A DNA stretch of 39,663 nt, taken from assembly GCA_026399375.1 (NCBI GenBank), contig JAPLRD010000014.1, positions 1 through 39,663 of the forward strand, read 5' to 3'. Source of the DNA: Pseudomonadota bacterium (lineage in GTDB: Bacteria; Pseudomonadota; Gammaproteobacteria; Burkholderiales; SG8-39). Positions 28,448-38,484 of the stretch are shown here, in pieces. How positions within the stretch are numbered: position 1 is the first letter of the stretch; every line of letters begins with the position of its first letter. Made by a program: the position numbers and the translations under genes. Under the pieces are notes generated by a model. That model was not told the DNA's origin, ran no database searches, and was given only the letters and a program-made list of their open reading frames with translations.

Positions 28448-28592
28448 CAATGTCTTCTTGCTATCGATCCCGGATCATAAGACTATTCTCCGATCATGGT
28501 TATTGGGAAAGGCAGCCATGAACAGACGGTTCACGCTTCAGCCCCGCACGCAAACTGGGCCGAGGCAACATTGCAACAAGAGGAGAGGATCC

Positions 28593-29597
28593 ATGACAAA
28601 TAAGACGCTAACGTTCGCAGCCGCAGCGTTGACCTGCCTGATGTTCGGGGCCACGACGCCGGCGCTCGCGGAGATTACCCTGAAGTTCCATCACGATCTG
28701 CCTGAGGACAGCGCACAGCACGTCGCGGCCGTCAAATTCAAGGAGGCGGTGGAATCCCGCACAAAAGGCGAGATTGTAGTGAAGCTATTTCCGAACAACG
28801 CACTCGGTGACGATGTCCAGGCGACGCAGCAGATGCAGCTCGGAGCGATTCAGGGCGGCATTGTTCCAACGGCGAAGCTCAGCAGTTTCGGCCCCGCAAT
28901 GCAATTGGCCGACCTGCCGTTCCTGTTCCCCTCAGCCAAGGCCGCCTATGCGTTTCTGGATGGCCCCGTGGGCGTTCGCCTGCTGGCGACCTTGGACAAG
29001 GTCGGGCTCAAAGGCGTGACTTTCTGGGAGAGCGGTTTCAAACAGTTCAGCTGCAATTCCAAAGTGGATGGTCCGGCCGATTTCAAGGGCAAGAAGGTCC
29101 GGGTCATGGAAAGCCCGCGCATCATGTCTCAGTTCAAAGCGCTGGGCGCGAACCCGGTGCCCATCGCGTTCTCGGAGACCTACAGCGCCTTGCAGCAGGG
29201 CGTGGCCGATTGCCAGGAAAATCCCCTGGTCTCGATCGTCAAGATGAAGTTCTATGAGGTCCAGTCCGATGTCATCATCAGCAACCACGCCTATCTCGGC
29301 TACGCCTTCGTGTACAGCAAGCGCTGGTTCGATGGTCTGAAGCCCGAGTTTCGCGACATCCTGGTCAAGTCTGCGCAGGAGATGACCGGGTTCCAGCGCG
29401 AGGAAACCGCCCGCCGCGAGGCGAGTTACGTGGCTGAAATCAAGAAGAGCAAGGCGAAGGTGTCGACCCTGACGGCGGATCAGGCGAAGGCATTTCGCCT
29501 GGCAACGCGATCGGTCTATGCTGAATTTGAGAACGCGATCGGCAAAGATCTGATGCGAGATGCGCTCAAGGCGATAGACGCGTCACAAACGAAATAG
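28593..29597 (+). CDS. TRAP transporter substrate-binding protein, DctP family
   Basis: Signal peptide; 'ITLKFHHDLPEDSAQHVAAVKFKEAVE', 'FKGKKVRVMESP'; RBS aggagagg before ATG. Confidence 0.93.
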   Translation: MTNKTLTFAAAALTCLMFGATTPALAEITLKFHHDLPEDSAQHVAAVKFKEAVESRTKGEIVVKLFPNNALGDDVQATQQMQLGAIQGGIVPTAKLSSFGPAMQLADLPFLFPSAKAAYAFLDGPVGVRLLATLDKVGLKGVTFWESGFKQFSCNSKVDGPADFKGKKVRVMESPRIMSQFKALGANPVPIAFSETYSALQQGVADCQENPLVSIVKMKFYEVQSDVIISNHAYLGYAFVYSKRWFDGLKPEFRDILVKSAQEMTGFQREETARREASYVAEIKKSKAKVSTLTADQAKAFRLATRSVYAEFENAIGKDLMRDALKAIDASQTK

Positions 29598-29630
29598 CCA
29601 CGAAATAGCCCACTGACGAGGATTCTTCTC

Positions 29631-30137
29631 ATGCTGCGCACTTTGGACGCAGGACTCCTGCGGGTCGAGCAGTTCGTGATCGGCATTCTGATGATCGCAG
29701 CTTCGTTCATACTTTTTGTCAATGTGGTGGCGCGTTATGGATTCAACGAAGGTTTCGCTTGGGCCGAGGAACTGACGCGCTACGCGATCGTTTGGATGGT
29801 GTTCATCGGCGGCAGTCTGGCGGCACGCAATGGCGCCCACATCTGCGTCGACGTACTCTCGAGAATGCTGGAAGGCCAACCGGTGCGCAAGGTGCTGCTC
29901 GTCGGCGTAGACCTGCTATGCGTCGCTTTCAGCCTTTTCATGGTGTGGATCGGCTGGGACCTCACGGCGCAGGCCAGGGAATTCGGACAGGTGACGCCGG
30001 TTATGCAGGTACCGCTCTGGACCATACAACTCGCCATCCCCGTCGGCAGCGCCTTGATGGCAATACGATTCTTCCAGCGCGCCCTCGAGCAGCTAAAAGG
30101 CGGGAAGGCAGGATCGATTGAAGAAATCCCTGGGTGA
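29631..30137 (+). CDS. TRAP transporter small permease, DctQ family
   Basis: 4-TM protein, 'WAEELTRYAIVWMVFIGGSLAARNGAHI'. Confidence 0.92.
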   Translation: MLRTLDAGLLRVEQFVIGILMIAASFILFVNVVARYGFNEGFAWAEELTRYAIVWMVFIGGSLAARNGAHICVDVLSRMLEGQPVRKVLLVGVDLLCVAFSLFMVWIGWDLTAQAREFGQVTPVMQVPLWTIQLAIPVGSALMAIRFFQRALEQLKGGKAGSIEEIPG

Positions 30138-30140
30138 CCC

Positions 30141-31427
30141 ATGACCTCCATCTTTCTCGGTACCCTTGCGACACTCGTGGCCATCGGAGTGCCCGTATTC
30201 CTCGTGCTTGTCGCAGCGGTCGCAATCGCCATGTGGCTGGAAGGCGGCATGCCGCTTGCCATCATCGCCGAACGGCTGTTCGCCGGCCTGGACAAGTTTT
30301 CGCTGATGGCGATCCCGTTTTTCATACTGACGGGCAATCTCATGAACGTCGGCGGTCTTTCGCGTCGGCTGGTGCACCTCGCCGACTTGCTCGTCGGACG
30401 AGTGACCGGGGGCCTGGGCATCACGACCGTTTGTTCCAGCATGTTCTTCGGAGCGATCTCCGGATCGAGTCCCGCCACTGTGATCGCGGTGGGGACGATG
30501 CTCTACCCATCGCTCCTGAAGGCTGGCTACGGGCGCCCTTTCTCGCTCGGCGTGGTCATCGCTTCAGGCTCGCTCGGGATCATCATTCCTCCGAGCATCG
30601 TGATGATCGTCTACGCCGCTGTCACGGGCGTGTCGGTGGGCGCGCTGTTCATCGCCGGTATCGGGGCGGGAATCGTCTACGGACTCTGCTTCATGGCGTA
30701 CGCCTACTACTACGCCTGGCGCCATGACATACCGCGGGGCGCGGCGCCGAAAAAAGGTGCCCTATGGGCTTCTGCAAAAGATGCATCCTGGGGCTTGGGC
30801 GTGCCGCTGGTCGTACTCGGCGGGATTTATGCCGGGCTCTTCACTCCCACCGAAGCTGCTGCGGTTTCGGTGGTGTACGCGCTGTTCGTGTCGGCGGTGA
30901 TCTATCGCGAAAAGAGCATTGCCGAGCTATGGGGGTCGATCCTGGAATCGGCGGCGCAAACCGCCCAGATCATGATCATCCTGGCATCGGCTTCCGTGCT
31001 TTCGTGGTATCTGACGGCCAACGGCTTGGCGCTGGCAACGACTGAGGCGATCCTGTCCCTCAGCAGCAATCCGGTCATGATCCTGATGCTGATCAATGTC
31101 GCCGTCCTGATTGCAGGAATGCTCATCGATGCCGCCTCGATCATGGTCATCCTGGGGCCGCTGCTCTACAAGGTAGGCATGCACATCGGCGTCGATCCGA
31201 TCCACCTGGGCATCATCCTTACCGTCAACGGCGCGATCGGGATGTACACGCCGCCGTTCGGGCTTAACCTGTTTGTTGCGAGCAGCCTGGGCAAGGATGT
31301 GACCTATGGCCAAGCCGTGTATGGATCGCTTCCGTTTATCTTGCTTGGGATCATCGGGCTGATCATTGTTACCTATGTTCCGGCGATCAGCATGTGGTTG
31401 CCGCAGCAGGTGTACCAGGGCTTGTAG
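30141..31427 (+). CDS. TRAP transporter large permease, DctM family
   Basis: 'FSLMAIPFFILTGNLM', 'MFFGAISGSSPATVIAVGTMLYP', 'GSLGIIIPPSIVMIVYA', 'LFTPTEAAAVSVVYAL'. Confidence 0.95.
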   Translation: MTSIFLGTLATLVAIGVPVFLVLVAAVAIAMWLEGGMPLAIIAERLFAGLDKFSLMAIPFFILTGNLMNVGGLSRRLVHLADLLVGRVTGGLGITTVCSSMFFGAISGSSPATVIAVGTMLYPSLLKAGYGRPFSLGVVIASGSLGIIIPPSIVMIVYAAVTGVSVGALFIAGIGAGIVYGLCFMAYAYYYAWRHDIPRGAAPKKGALWASAKDASWGLGVPLVVLGGIYAGLFTPTEAAAVSVVYALFVSAVIYREKSIAELWGSILESAAQTAQIMIILASASVLSWYLTANGLALATTEAILSLSSNPVMILMLINVAVLIAGMLIDAASIMVILGPLLYKVGMHIGVDPIHLGIILTVNGAIGMYTPPFGLNLFVASSLGKDVTYGQAVYGSLPFILLGIIGLIIVTYVPAISMWLPQQVYQGL

Positions 31428-31484
31428 CAGCCTGCATCGCACAGCGGCCCACGGGGGGCCGACGACAGGGCCGGCGCGCCGGCC

Positions 31485-33968
31485 TCAATGCGCCTCGCCC
31501 GCCTGCGGCGTTCCCAGGTAGGCGCGATGCAAGGCGCCGTCCGCGGCGATTTCGGCGGCGCTGCCCGAAGCCACGATGGCCCCGCCGTCGATGACGTAGG
31601 CGCGATCGGCCAGCGCCAGCGCAAGGCCGGCCATCTGGTCCACCAGCAGAATGGTGACATTTTCGTCGCGCAGCTTGTCGAGCACTGCGAACAAGTCGTT
31701 GATGACCGCCGGCGCGAGGCCGAGCGACGGTTCGTCCAGCAGCAGCAGCCGCGGCCGCGACATCAGGCCGCGCGCCAGCGCCAGCATCTGCTGCTCGCCG
31801 CCCGAGAGCAGCCCCGCGCGCTGGTGCAGGCGCTCGCGCAGCCGCGGGAAGCGGTCGAGCATGGTCTCGATTTCGCCGTCGTCGACATCGCGTCGGAGAA
31901 AGGCGCCGAGGCGTATGTTGTCCTCCACCGTCAGTTCCGGAAATACCTGGCGGCCTTCGGGCACCAGCGCCACGCCGTGCGCGACCACGCGGTGCGCGGG
32001 CAGGTGCTGCAGTTCCTGTCCGGCCACGCTGATGCCGCCTTCGACCGGACGGTGCAGCCCGGCGAGCGCACGCATCAAGGTGGATTTCCCCGCGCCGTTG
32101 GCGCCCAGCACGGCGACCATTTCGTTCCGCCGTACGGAAAGGTCTATGCCTTTCAGCACCGGCTCGGCGCCGTAGCCTGCGTGCAGCCGGCCCACCACCA
32201 GCACGTCGTCGCCGGTCGCGGCTGTGCCCGCCCTGTGCGCCGACGGCCGGCCTGCGTCTTCGCCCAGATAGGCTTTCTTCACCGCCGGGTCGGACTGCAC
32301 TTCGCGCGGCGGACCCGCGGCGATGCACACGCCGGCATCGATCACCACCACGTGGTCGGATATGCCCATCACCAGGGACATGTCGTGTTCGACCAGGATC
32401 AGGGTGATGCCGCCGTCGGCGATGCGCCGCAGCAACTGTGCGAGGCGCTGCTTGTCTTCGCCCGACAAGCCGGCGGCGGGTTCATCGAGCAGGAGTGCGC
32501 CCGGACGGGTGGCCAGCGCGCGCGCGATCTCGATCAGGCGCCGGTCCACGTGCGGCAGGTCCGCTGCGCGTCGCATCAGGTCGTCGCGGTAACCGACGAA
32601 GGCCGCGAGCTGCTCCACCGTGGCCTGCATGTCGCTTCCGGCCACGCCGATCCTGCCCTTGCAATGTGCAATGGCGAGATTGTCGAACACCGACATGCTG
32701 CCGAAGAGTTGCGAGGTCTGGTAGGTGCGGGCGACGCCGGCGCGCGCGATGACGTAGGCCGGCAGTCCGGCCGTCTCGCGCGTCCCGACCGTGACGGTGC
32801 CGGCGCTCGGCCGATAGAAACCGCCCAGCATATTGAGCACCGTGGTCTTGCCGGCGCCGTTGGGCCCGATCAGGCTGGTGATCTTTCCGGGCTCCGCGCC
32901 GAAGGTGACTTCGTTGACCGCCTTGACCCCGCCGAAGGCAATGGCCAGGCCGCGCACGTCCAGATGCAGGGGCGCCTCGGGCGCGAGCTGCAACGCGGCT
33001 GCCGCGTCGGCGTCCGCGATCCTGGCGGGGATTCTTCTGCGCAGCAGGCGCGACACTTCGCCGACGATGCCGTCGGGTGCGACCCAGAGCACCACCAGGA
33101 GCAGCGCGCCGAAGAACAGCAGCCGGTATTCGGCCAGGCCGGAAAGCACCTCGGGCAGGAGCACCACCACCGCGGCGCCGACCAGGGGCCCCGTGACGGT
33201 GCCCGCACCGCCGATGATCACCACCAGAACGAACAGCAGCGATTGCGCGAAAGTGAACGTCGAGGGCGTGACGAAACCCGACAGCGGCGCGAACAGGCCG
33301 CCGGCGATGCCGGCGCAGAACGCCGACAGCGCGAACGCGACCGTTTTCACCGCCACCGGATTGAGGCCGATCGACTCCGCCGCCAGCTCGGAATCCTTCA
33401 CCGCGCGCATCGCCCGCCCCCAGTTGCTCGCCGACAGCAGCCAGAATGCGTAGAGCAGCACCGCCACCACGCCGATCGCGACCAGCGCCACGCCGCGTTC
33501 GCCGAAGCTCGTTCCGAAGGCGCTCGGCGAGGGGATGCCCATGATGCCGTTCTGCCCGCCGGTGAGGTCGCGCCATTCCACCGCGACGTTCTCGACGATG
33601 AAACCGAAGGCGATGGTGATCATCGCCAGGTAAGGCCCGCGCACGCGCAGCGCCGGCATGGCGAGCAGCGCCCCGGCCAGTGCGGACAGCAGCGCCGCGA
33701 GGGCGAGTGCGAGCGCGAACGGCAACTTGGCCGCCGTGGTCAGGATCGCCACGGTGTAGGCGCCGATGGCGTAGAAACCGACGTGGCCGAAGGACACCTG
33801 CCCGGTGAGCCCGACCAGCACGTTCAGGCCGATGCCGACGATGGCGGTGAGCGCCATGGTGGCGATCACGAACACGTAGTAGCCGTTGGCGATGCTCGCG
33901 AAAATCGCGGCGCCCACGAGGCAGGCCGCCACCGCGGCCGTAGGCAGCGGCCTCAGGCCGGAGTTCAT
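31485..33968 (-). CDS. Branched-chain amino acid-type ABC transporter, LivM-LivG-LivF fusion (827 aa)
   Basis: One uninterrupted ORF: LivM permease, then two ABC ATPases (GPNGAGKTT; GANGAGKST with LLSGGEQQMLALARGL). Confidence 0.93.
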   Translation of the reverse strand: MNSGLRPLPTAAVAACLVGAAIFASIANGYYVFVIATMALTAIVGIGLNVLVGLTGQVSFGHVGFYAIGAYTVAILTTAAKLPFALALALAALLSALAGALLAMPALRVRGPYLAMITIAFGFIVENVAVEWRDLTGGQNGIMGIPSPSAFGTSFGERGVALVAIGVVAVLLYAFWLLSASNWGRAMRAVKDSELAAESIGLNPVAVKTVAFALSAFCAGIAGGLFAPLSGFVTPSTFTFAQSLLFVLVVIIGGAGTVTGPLVGAAVVVLLPEVLSGLAEYRLLFFGALLLVVLWVAPDGIVGEVSRLLRRRIPARIADADAAAALQLAPEAPLHLDVRGLAIAFGGVKAVNEVTFGAEPGKITSLIGPNGAGKTTVLNMLGGFYRPSAGTVTVGTRETAGLPAYVIARAGVARTYQTSQLFGSMSVFDNLAIAHCKGRIGVAGSDMQATVEQLAAFVGYRDDLMRRAADLPHVDRRLIEIARALATRPGALLLDEPAAGLSGEDKQRLAQLLRRIADGGITLILVEHDMSLVMGISDHVVVIDAGVCIAAGPPREVQSDPAVKKAYLGEDAGRPSAHRAGTAATGDDVLVVGRLHAGYGAEPVLKGIDLSVRRNEMVAVLGANGAGKSTLMRALAGLHRPVEGGISVAGQELQHLPAHRVVAHGVALVPEGRQVFPELTVEDNIRLGAFLRRDVDDGEIETMLDRFPRLRERLHQRAGLLSGGEQQMLALARGLMSRPRLLLLDEPSLGLAPAVINDLFAVLDKLRDENVTILLVDQMAGLALALADRAYVIDGGAIVASGSAAEIAADGALHRAYLGTPQAGEAH

Positions 33969-34840
33969 ACTTTCTTCACCTCGGCGCGTCCGAACAGGCC
34001 GTCGGGCTTGAGCGCGAGCGCCACGATCACCAGGGTGAAGGTGACGATCTGGGTGTAGCTCGAGCCCAGAAGGGCCGTCACCAGCGCTTCGATCACGCCG
34101 AACAGCAGGCCCGCGAGCATCACGCCCCAGGCGCTGGTGATGCCGCCGAGAATGGCCACGGCAAAGGCTTTCAGGCCGAACATGGTGCCCATATCGGATT
34201 GCACGTTGAAGAGCGGCGCGATGAGGATGCCGGCCGCGCCGGCGAACATGGTGGAGACCGCGAATGCGATCGATACCGCCAGCCCGACGTTGATGCCCAT
34301 CATGCTCGCCGCGTCGCGGTTCTGCACCACAGCGAGCAGCGCCTTACCGAGGCGCGTGTTGCGCGAGAACGCGTGCAGCAGGCCCGCCAGCGCCAGACCG
34401 GCGACGGGAATAGCGATCTGCAGCGGCGAAACGCCGACGCCGAAGAAGTCCATCGAGCCGGTCAGCCCGGCCGGCATGGGAAAGCCGCGCGGCTCCTTGC
34501 CGAAAGTGAACAGCACCAGATTGTCGGCGATGATGCCGATCGCCACGGTGGCCATCAGCCAGGCGTTGGAGCCGCGCCGCGCAAACGGCCGGATGGCCAC
34601 CCACTCGACGACGAGGCCGTACACGCCGCACAGCGCGAGCGAGCCGACCGCCGCAAGGCCCAGGGGCCAGCCCAGTTTGACCGAGAGGGCGTAGGCGAAC
34701 ACGGCGCCGAGCATCATCGAGCTGCCCTGCGAAAAATTCACCGTGTTCGAGACGGAGTAGGTGATGTAGAAGCCGAGCGCGAGCAGGCCGTACATGCTTC
34801 CCAGGCCGAGGCCCGAAATCAGGGCTGAGGTGATTAACAT
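33965..34840 (-). CDS. Branched-chain amino acid-type ABC transporter permease, LivH
   Basis: 'SALISGLGLGSMYGLLALGFYITYSVSNTVNFSQGSSMMLGA'; overlaps the start of the fusion gene. Confidence 0.93.
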   Translation of the reverse strand: MLITSALISGLGLGSMYGLLALGFYITYSVSNTVNFSQGSSMMLGAVFAYALSVKLGWPLGLAAVGSLALCGVYGLVVEWVAIRPFARRGSNAWLMATVAIGIIADNLVLFTFGKEPRGFPMPAGLTGSMDFFGVGVSPLQIAIPVAGLALAGLLHAFSRNTRLGKALLAVVQNRDAASMMGINVGLAVSIAFAVSTMFAGAAGILIAPLFNVQSDMGTMFGLKAFAVAILGGITSAWGVMLAGLLFGVIEALVTALLGSSYTQIVTFTLVIVALALKPDGLFGRAEVKKV

Positions 34841-34847
34841 GAAAGAC

Positions 34848-34865
34848 GGGGGCCTTGCGGCCCCC
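34848..34865 (-). terminator. GC-rich intra-operon hairpin between LivK- and LivH-like genes
   Basis: gggggcc-ttgc-ggccccc; 7-bp perfect stem. Confidence 0.6.
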
Positions 34866-34874
34866 GCGGTGCGG

Positions 34875-36065
34875 TTATTTCATTGCCACGGGAAGGATCT
34901 GGTTGTCGATGAAATGCGTCCAGACGTAATCGTTTTCGCCGACCGCGTCGTGGTTTTCCGGCGTGAAGGGTTTCGCGTATTTTTTGATCAGGCCGTCGTA
35001 GGCGTCGATCTTGTAGAAACCCTGGCGGATGGCGTCGCCGCCGGTTCCGCCCGCCTTCTGGATGGCCAGCGCCACCAGGTGCATGGCGTCGTAGGAGTTG
35101 GCCACGCCGACCGCCGGCGTCACGTCGCCGGCGCCCTTGATGTCGGGATACTTGGCCATCAACATCTTCAGCACCTTTTCGCCCACGGGCGATTGCTTGC
35201 CGAAAAAGCTGTAGGTCTGCACGAAATGCACTTCCTTCGCGCTCGGGCCGGCGAGTTCGGTGAAGCGCCCGCCGGCGGGGCCCCAATGCGACACGATGGG
35301 CACTTTCCAGCCCATGCGGTCCAGCGACTTCACCACCTGCGACGACGGCCCGACGTTGCCGACCAGGAACAGGGTGTCGGCGCCGGCCGATTTGAGGCGC
35401 GTCAGCTGCGGCACGACGTCGACGTCGTTGCCTTCGAATTTCTCTATGCCTGCGGCCTTCATGTTCTTGGCGGCGAGCGCGGCCGTCAGGCCCTTCTCGT
35501 TCGATTCGCCCCAGGGGTTGTTGACCAGGATCATGCCCGGGCTCTTGGTCTTGAAGGTCTTCTGCGCATATTGCAGCATGGCCTTGTCGACGATCTCGTC
35601 CACCGCCGAAACGCGGAATGCGAAATTGGGGTTGGCCTTGTTCTGGGTGATCGCGGTACCCGCGGCCCAGGGTCCCATGAACGGCACTTTCTCCGCGTTG
35701 ACGATGGGCACGATGGCCATGGAGACCGGCGTGTCTAGGCCGCCGAAGAGCACGGCGACCTTTTCCTTGAATATGAGCTCGCGCGCGGCGATCACGCCTT
35801 TGGCAGGCGTCGCTTCGTCGTCGCGGCGCACCAGTTCGAACTTGCGTCCGAGAACGCCGCCCTTGGCGTTGAGTTCGTCGATGGCGATGGTGAGGCCGCG
35901 GGTGATGGCTTCACCGGCGCGCGCCGATTGTCCCGAGAGCGCGGTGACCAGGCCGATCTTGATGGTTTCCTCGGCGCTGGCGGGCAGCGCCATGGCGACG
36001 CCGAGCGCGGCACCGATGACCAGTAATGTTCTGCGGATTGCAAAAAAAGTGCTGCCGATATTCAT
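34875..36065 (-). CDS. Branched-chain amino acid-type ABC transporter substrate-binding protein (LivK-like)
   Basis: Signal peptide; 'IKIGLVTALSGQSARAGEAITRGLTIAIDELNAKGGVLGRKFELVRRDDEATPAKGV'. Confidence 0.93.
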   Translation of the reverse strand: MNIGSTFFAIRRTLLVIGAALGVAMALPASAEETIKIGLVTALSGQSARAGEAITRGLTIAIDELNAKGGVLGRKFELVRRDDEATPAKGVIAARELIFKEKVAVLFGGLDTPVSMAIVPIVNAEKVPFMGPWAAGTAITQNKANPNFAFRVSAVDEIVDKAMLQYAQKTFKTKSPGMILVNNPWGESNEKGLTAALAAKNMKAAGIEKFEGNDVDVVPQLTRLKSAGADTLFLVGNVGPSSQVVKSLDRMGWKVPIVSHWGPAGGRFTELAGPSAKEVHFVQTYSFFGKQSPVGEKVLKMLMAKYPDIKGAGDVTPAVGVANSYDAMHLVALAIQKAGGTGGDAIRQGFYKIDAYDGLIKKYAKPFTPENHDAVGENDYVWTHFIDNQILPVAMK

Positions 36066-36186
36066 GTCATGCCCTCCATGTGTGATGATGCAATTATCCT
36101 GTATAAGCAAACGGTATGCCAGCGAATCCCGGCCGCACCGGCTCCTTGCTACAATCATTCCCTTACGCACACAGGGGATTCAAATC

Positions 36187-36588
36187 ATGCCGTCCAGTCC
36201 AGCAGAAATCGTCGAAGCCTACCTCACCGCGCACATGATCCCGGACCCGGTGGCGGCCAGGGCCTTCGTCGCCCCTGAATTCGACATTACCTTCACCGGC
36301 GGGCGCAAGATGAAAGACCCGGCCGAGGCGAGCGCGTTCAACAAAAGCCGCTACAAATGGGTGAAAAAGAAGTTCGAGCGCACCGAAACCGTCGCCGGCG
36401 GCACGCCGGAGGAAACCGTGGTCTACAACATCGGCACCCTGTACGGGGAGTGGCCGGACGGCACGCCGTTCGAAGGCAACCGCTACGTCGACCGCTATGT
36501 GCTCGCGCACGGCAAGATCGTGAAAATGTCGGTTTGGAACGATAGCGCCGAGATTCTTCTGCACCGCGCAGGACTCGTGCCGCTCTAG
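36187..36588 (+). CDS. SnoaL/NTF2-like domain protein (133 aa)
   Basis: 'AYLTAHMIPDPVAARAFVAPEFDITFTGGRKMKDPAEASAFNKSRYKWVKKKFERTE...YGEWPDGTPFEGNRYVDRYVLAHGKI'. Confidence 0.75.
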   Translation: MPSSPAEIVEAYLTAHMIPDPVAARAFVAPEFDITFTGGRKMKDPAEASAFNKSRYKWVKKKFERTETVAGGTPEETVVYNIGTLYGEWPDGTPFEGNRYVDRYVLAHGKIVKMSVWNDSAEILLHRAGLVPL

Positions 36589-36678
36589 GCAAGCACTTCG
36601 AGGGTGCGTCGCGCCCGCATCTGGTGCGCCTTCCGTCGCGGGTTGTCGCGAATCCAAGAGGCCATTTCAAAATTAGCG

Positions 36679-36756
36679 GTCATTCCGAGGCCGGAGGCCG
36701 AGGAATCTGCTTCTTCATTGACGCAAAAGCAGATTCCTCGCTGCGCTCGGAATGAC
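36679..36756 (-). repeat. Intergenic inverted-repeat element, copy 2
   Basis: gtcattccgaggccggaggccgaggaatctgctt...aaagcagattcctcgctgcgctcggaatgac; long imperfect palindrome, opposite orientation to copy 1. Confidence 0.85.
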
Positions 36757-36794
36757 AGTTTTTGGCAATGTAATTCTGAAATACGCTCTAAGCC

Positions 36795-38012
36795 TCAGGT
36801 CGCAGCCGGTTTCGCCTTGTACTTCGCCAGCTCCAGTTTGCCGATCTGATTGCGGTGCACCTCGTCCGGGCCGTCGGCGATGCGCAGCAGGCGCGCGTTG
36901 GCGTAGGCCATCGCCAGGCCGAAGTCGTCGGTCACGCCGCCGCCGCCGTGCGCCTGGATCGCCCAGTCGATCACGCGGCAGGCCATGTTCGGCGCGGCGA
37001 TTTTGATCATGGCGATTTCTTTGCGCGCAGCCTTGTTGCCGACCGTGTCCATCAGGTGCGCCGTCTTCAGCACCAATAGCCGCGCCTGGTCGATGAGCAC
37101 GCGCGATTCGGCGATGCGCTCCAGCGTCACCGTCTGCTCCGCCACCGGTTTGCCGAACGCGACCCGCGTCAGCGTGCGCCGGCACATGGCTTCGAGCGCA
37201 CGCTCCGTGAGACCGATCAGTCGCATGCAGTGGTGGATGCGTCCGGGGCCGAGACGCCCCTGCGCGATCTCGAAGCCGCGCCCCGCGCCCAGGAGCATGT
37301 TGGCGGCCGGCACGCGCACACCGGTGAACTGCACCTCGCCCGTCACGTCGGGCGTGCCGACGTAGCCGAACACGGGCAGCGGCCGCAGCAGCTTCACCCC
37401 TTCCGCGTTCCGCGGCACGATGATCATGGACTGCTGCCTGTGCCTGTCCGGGTTGTCCGGGTCGGTCTTGCCCATGAAAATGAACAGCGCGCAGCGCGGG
37501 TCGGGCGCGCCCGAGGAAAACCATTTGTGCCCGTTGATGACGTAGTGATCGCCGTCGCGCACGATGGAAGCCTGGATATTGGTCGCGTCCGAAGACGCGA
37601 CCGCGGGCTCGGTCATGGCGAAACAGGAGCGGGTCCTGCCTTCCAGGAGGGGCTCCAGCCATTGTTTCTTTTGTTCCGGCGTGCCGTAGCGCGCCAGCAC
37701 TTCCATGTTGCCGGTGTCCGGCGCCGCGCAGTTGAATACCTCGGGCGACCACATCACCCGTCCCATGATTTCACACAGCGGCGCGTAGTCGAGGTTCGAC
37801 AGCCCCGCGCCGTGTTCCGAATTCGGCAGGAAGAGATTCCACAGCCCCTGCGCCCGCGCCTTCGGCTTCAGTTCCTCGACCACCGAGGGCCAGAGCTTTC
37901 CCGCGCGAACTTCCTCGTAGTAGCGGCCCTCGTTCGGGAGCACGTGCTCGTCCATGAACGCGGTCAGGCGTGCGGCCAGTTGCATGGTTCGTTCCGAATA
38001 GTCGAATTCCAT
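36795..38012 (-). CDS. Acyl-CoA dehydrogenase family protein
   Basis: '[40 protein letters not shown]', C-terminal '[30 protein letters not shown]'. Confidence 0.95.
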   Translation of the reverse strand: MEFDYSERTMQLAARLTAFMDEHVLPNEGRYYEEVRAGKLWPSVVEELKPKARAQGLWNLFLPNSEHGAGLSNLDYAPLCEIMGRVMWSPEVFNCAAPDTGNMEVLARYGTPEQKKQWLEPLLEGRTRSCFAMTEPAVASSDATNIQASIVRDGDHYVINGHKWFSSGAPDPRCALFIFMGKTDPDNPDRHRQQSMIIVPRNAEGVKLLRPLPVFGYVGTPDVTGEVQFTGVRVPAANMLLGAGRGFEIAQGRLGPGRIHHCMRLIGLTERALEAMCRRTLTRVAFGKPVAEQTVTLERIAESRVLIDQARLLVLKTAHLMDTVGNKAARKEIAMIKIAAPNMACRVIDWAIQAHGGGGVTDDFGLAMAYANARLLRIADGPDEVHRNQIGKLELAKYKAKPAAT

Positions 38013-38070
38013 AGTGCCCTTTCAGGAGCTGGTCACGCAGCCCGAACTGCAGCTACAGCCCGCGTGATGG

Positions 38071-38484
38071 TTACAGGCGTCTGGCGTTTTCCGTGCCGCA
38101 GGCGATTCGCCACAGCCGCTCGCCTATGGTGCCGAGCATCATCGGCTGCCACGCGCCGGCCGTATCATCGCTGCCGACGATTTCACCGCCGCCCATGTTC
38201 GCCGCGTGCCAGGAGACATACAGCATGCGGATCTGCTGTTTGCTGCATTCGTATTCGCGCTCCATCCTGGTGGACTGCGATTTCTTGACGCCGCCGAGGG
38301 CTTTGCCGGTCTTCGCGTCGGTCATGTCCCACATTTGCGCCAGGTTGCCGTTTCTCCGAATGGTTCCGGTATCGGCGTAGATGGTGAAAGCCTCCCTGCC
38401 GTCGACCACCGACCACTTCGCCACGTCCGCCGCCATGCCGGTGTTCGCAACCGCCAGCAGCAATATCAGAATAGCCTTGCGCAT
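38071..38484 (-). CDS. Secreted surface-adhesin E-like protein
   Basis: Signal peptide MRKAILILLLAVANTGMAA; 'TIYADTGTIRRNGNLAQMWDMTDAKTGK...STRMEREYECSKQQIRML'. Confidence 0.75.
   Translation of the reverse strand: MRKAILILLLAVANTGMAADVAKWSVVDGREAFTIYADTGTIRRNGNLAQMWDMTDAKTGKALGGVKKSQSTRMEREYECSKQQIRMLYVSWHAANMGGGEIVGSDDTAGAWQPMMLGTIGERLWRIACGTENARRL

Noticed and set aside
31488-34058. 856-aa plus-strand ORF
   Set aside because: Exactly antisense to the LivM-G-F fusion; Arg/His/Gln-rich shadow frame with no recognisable domain.
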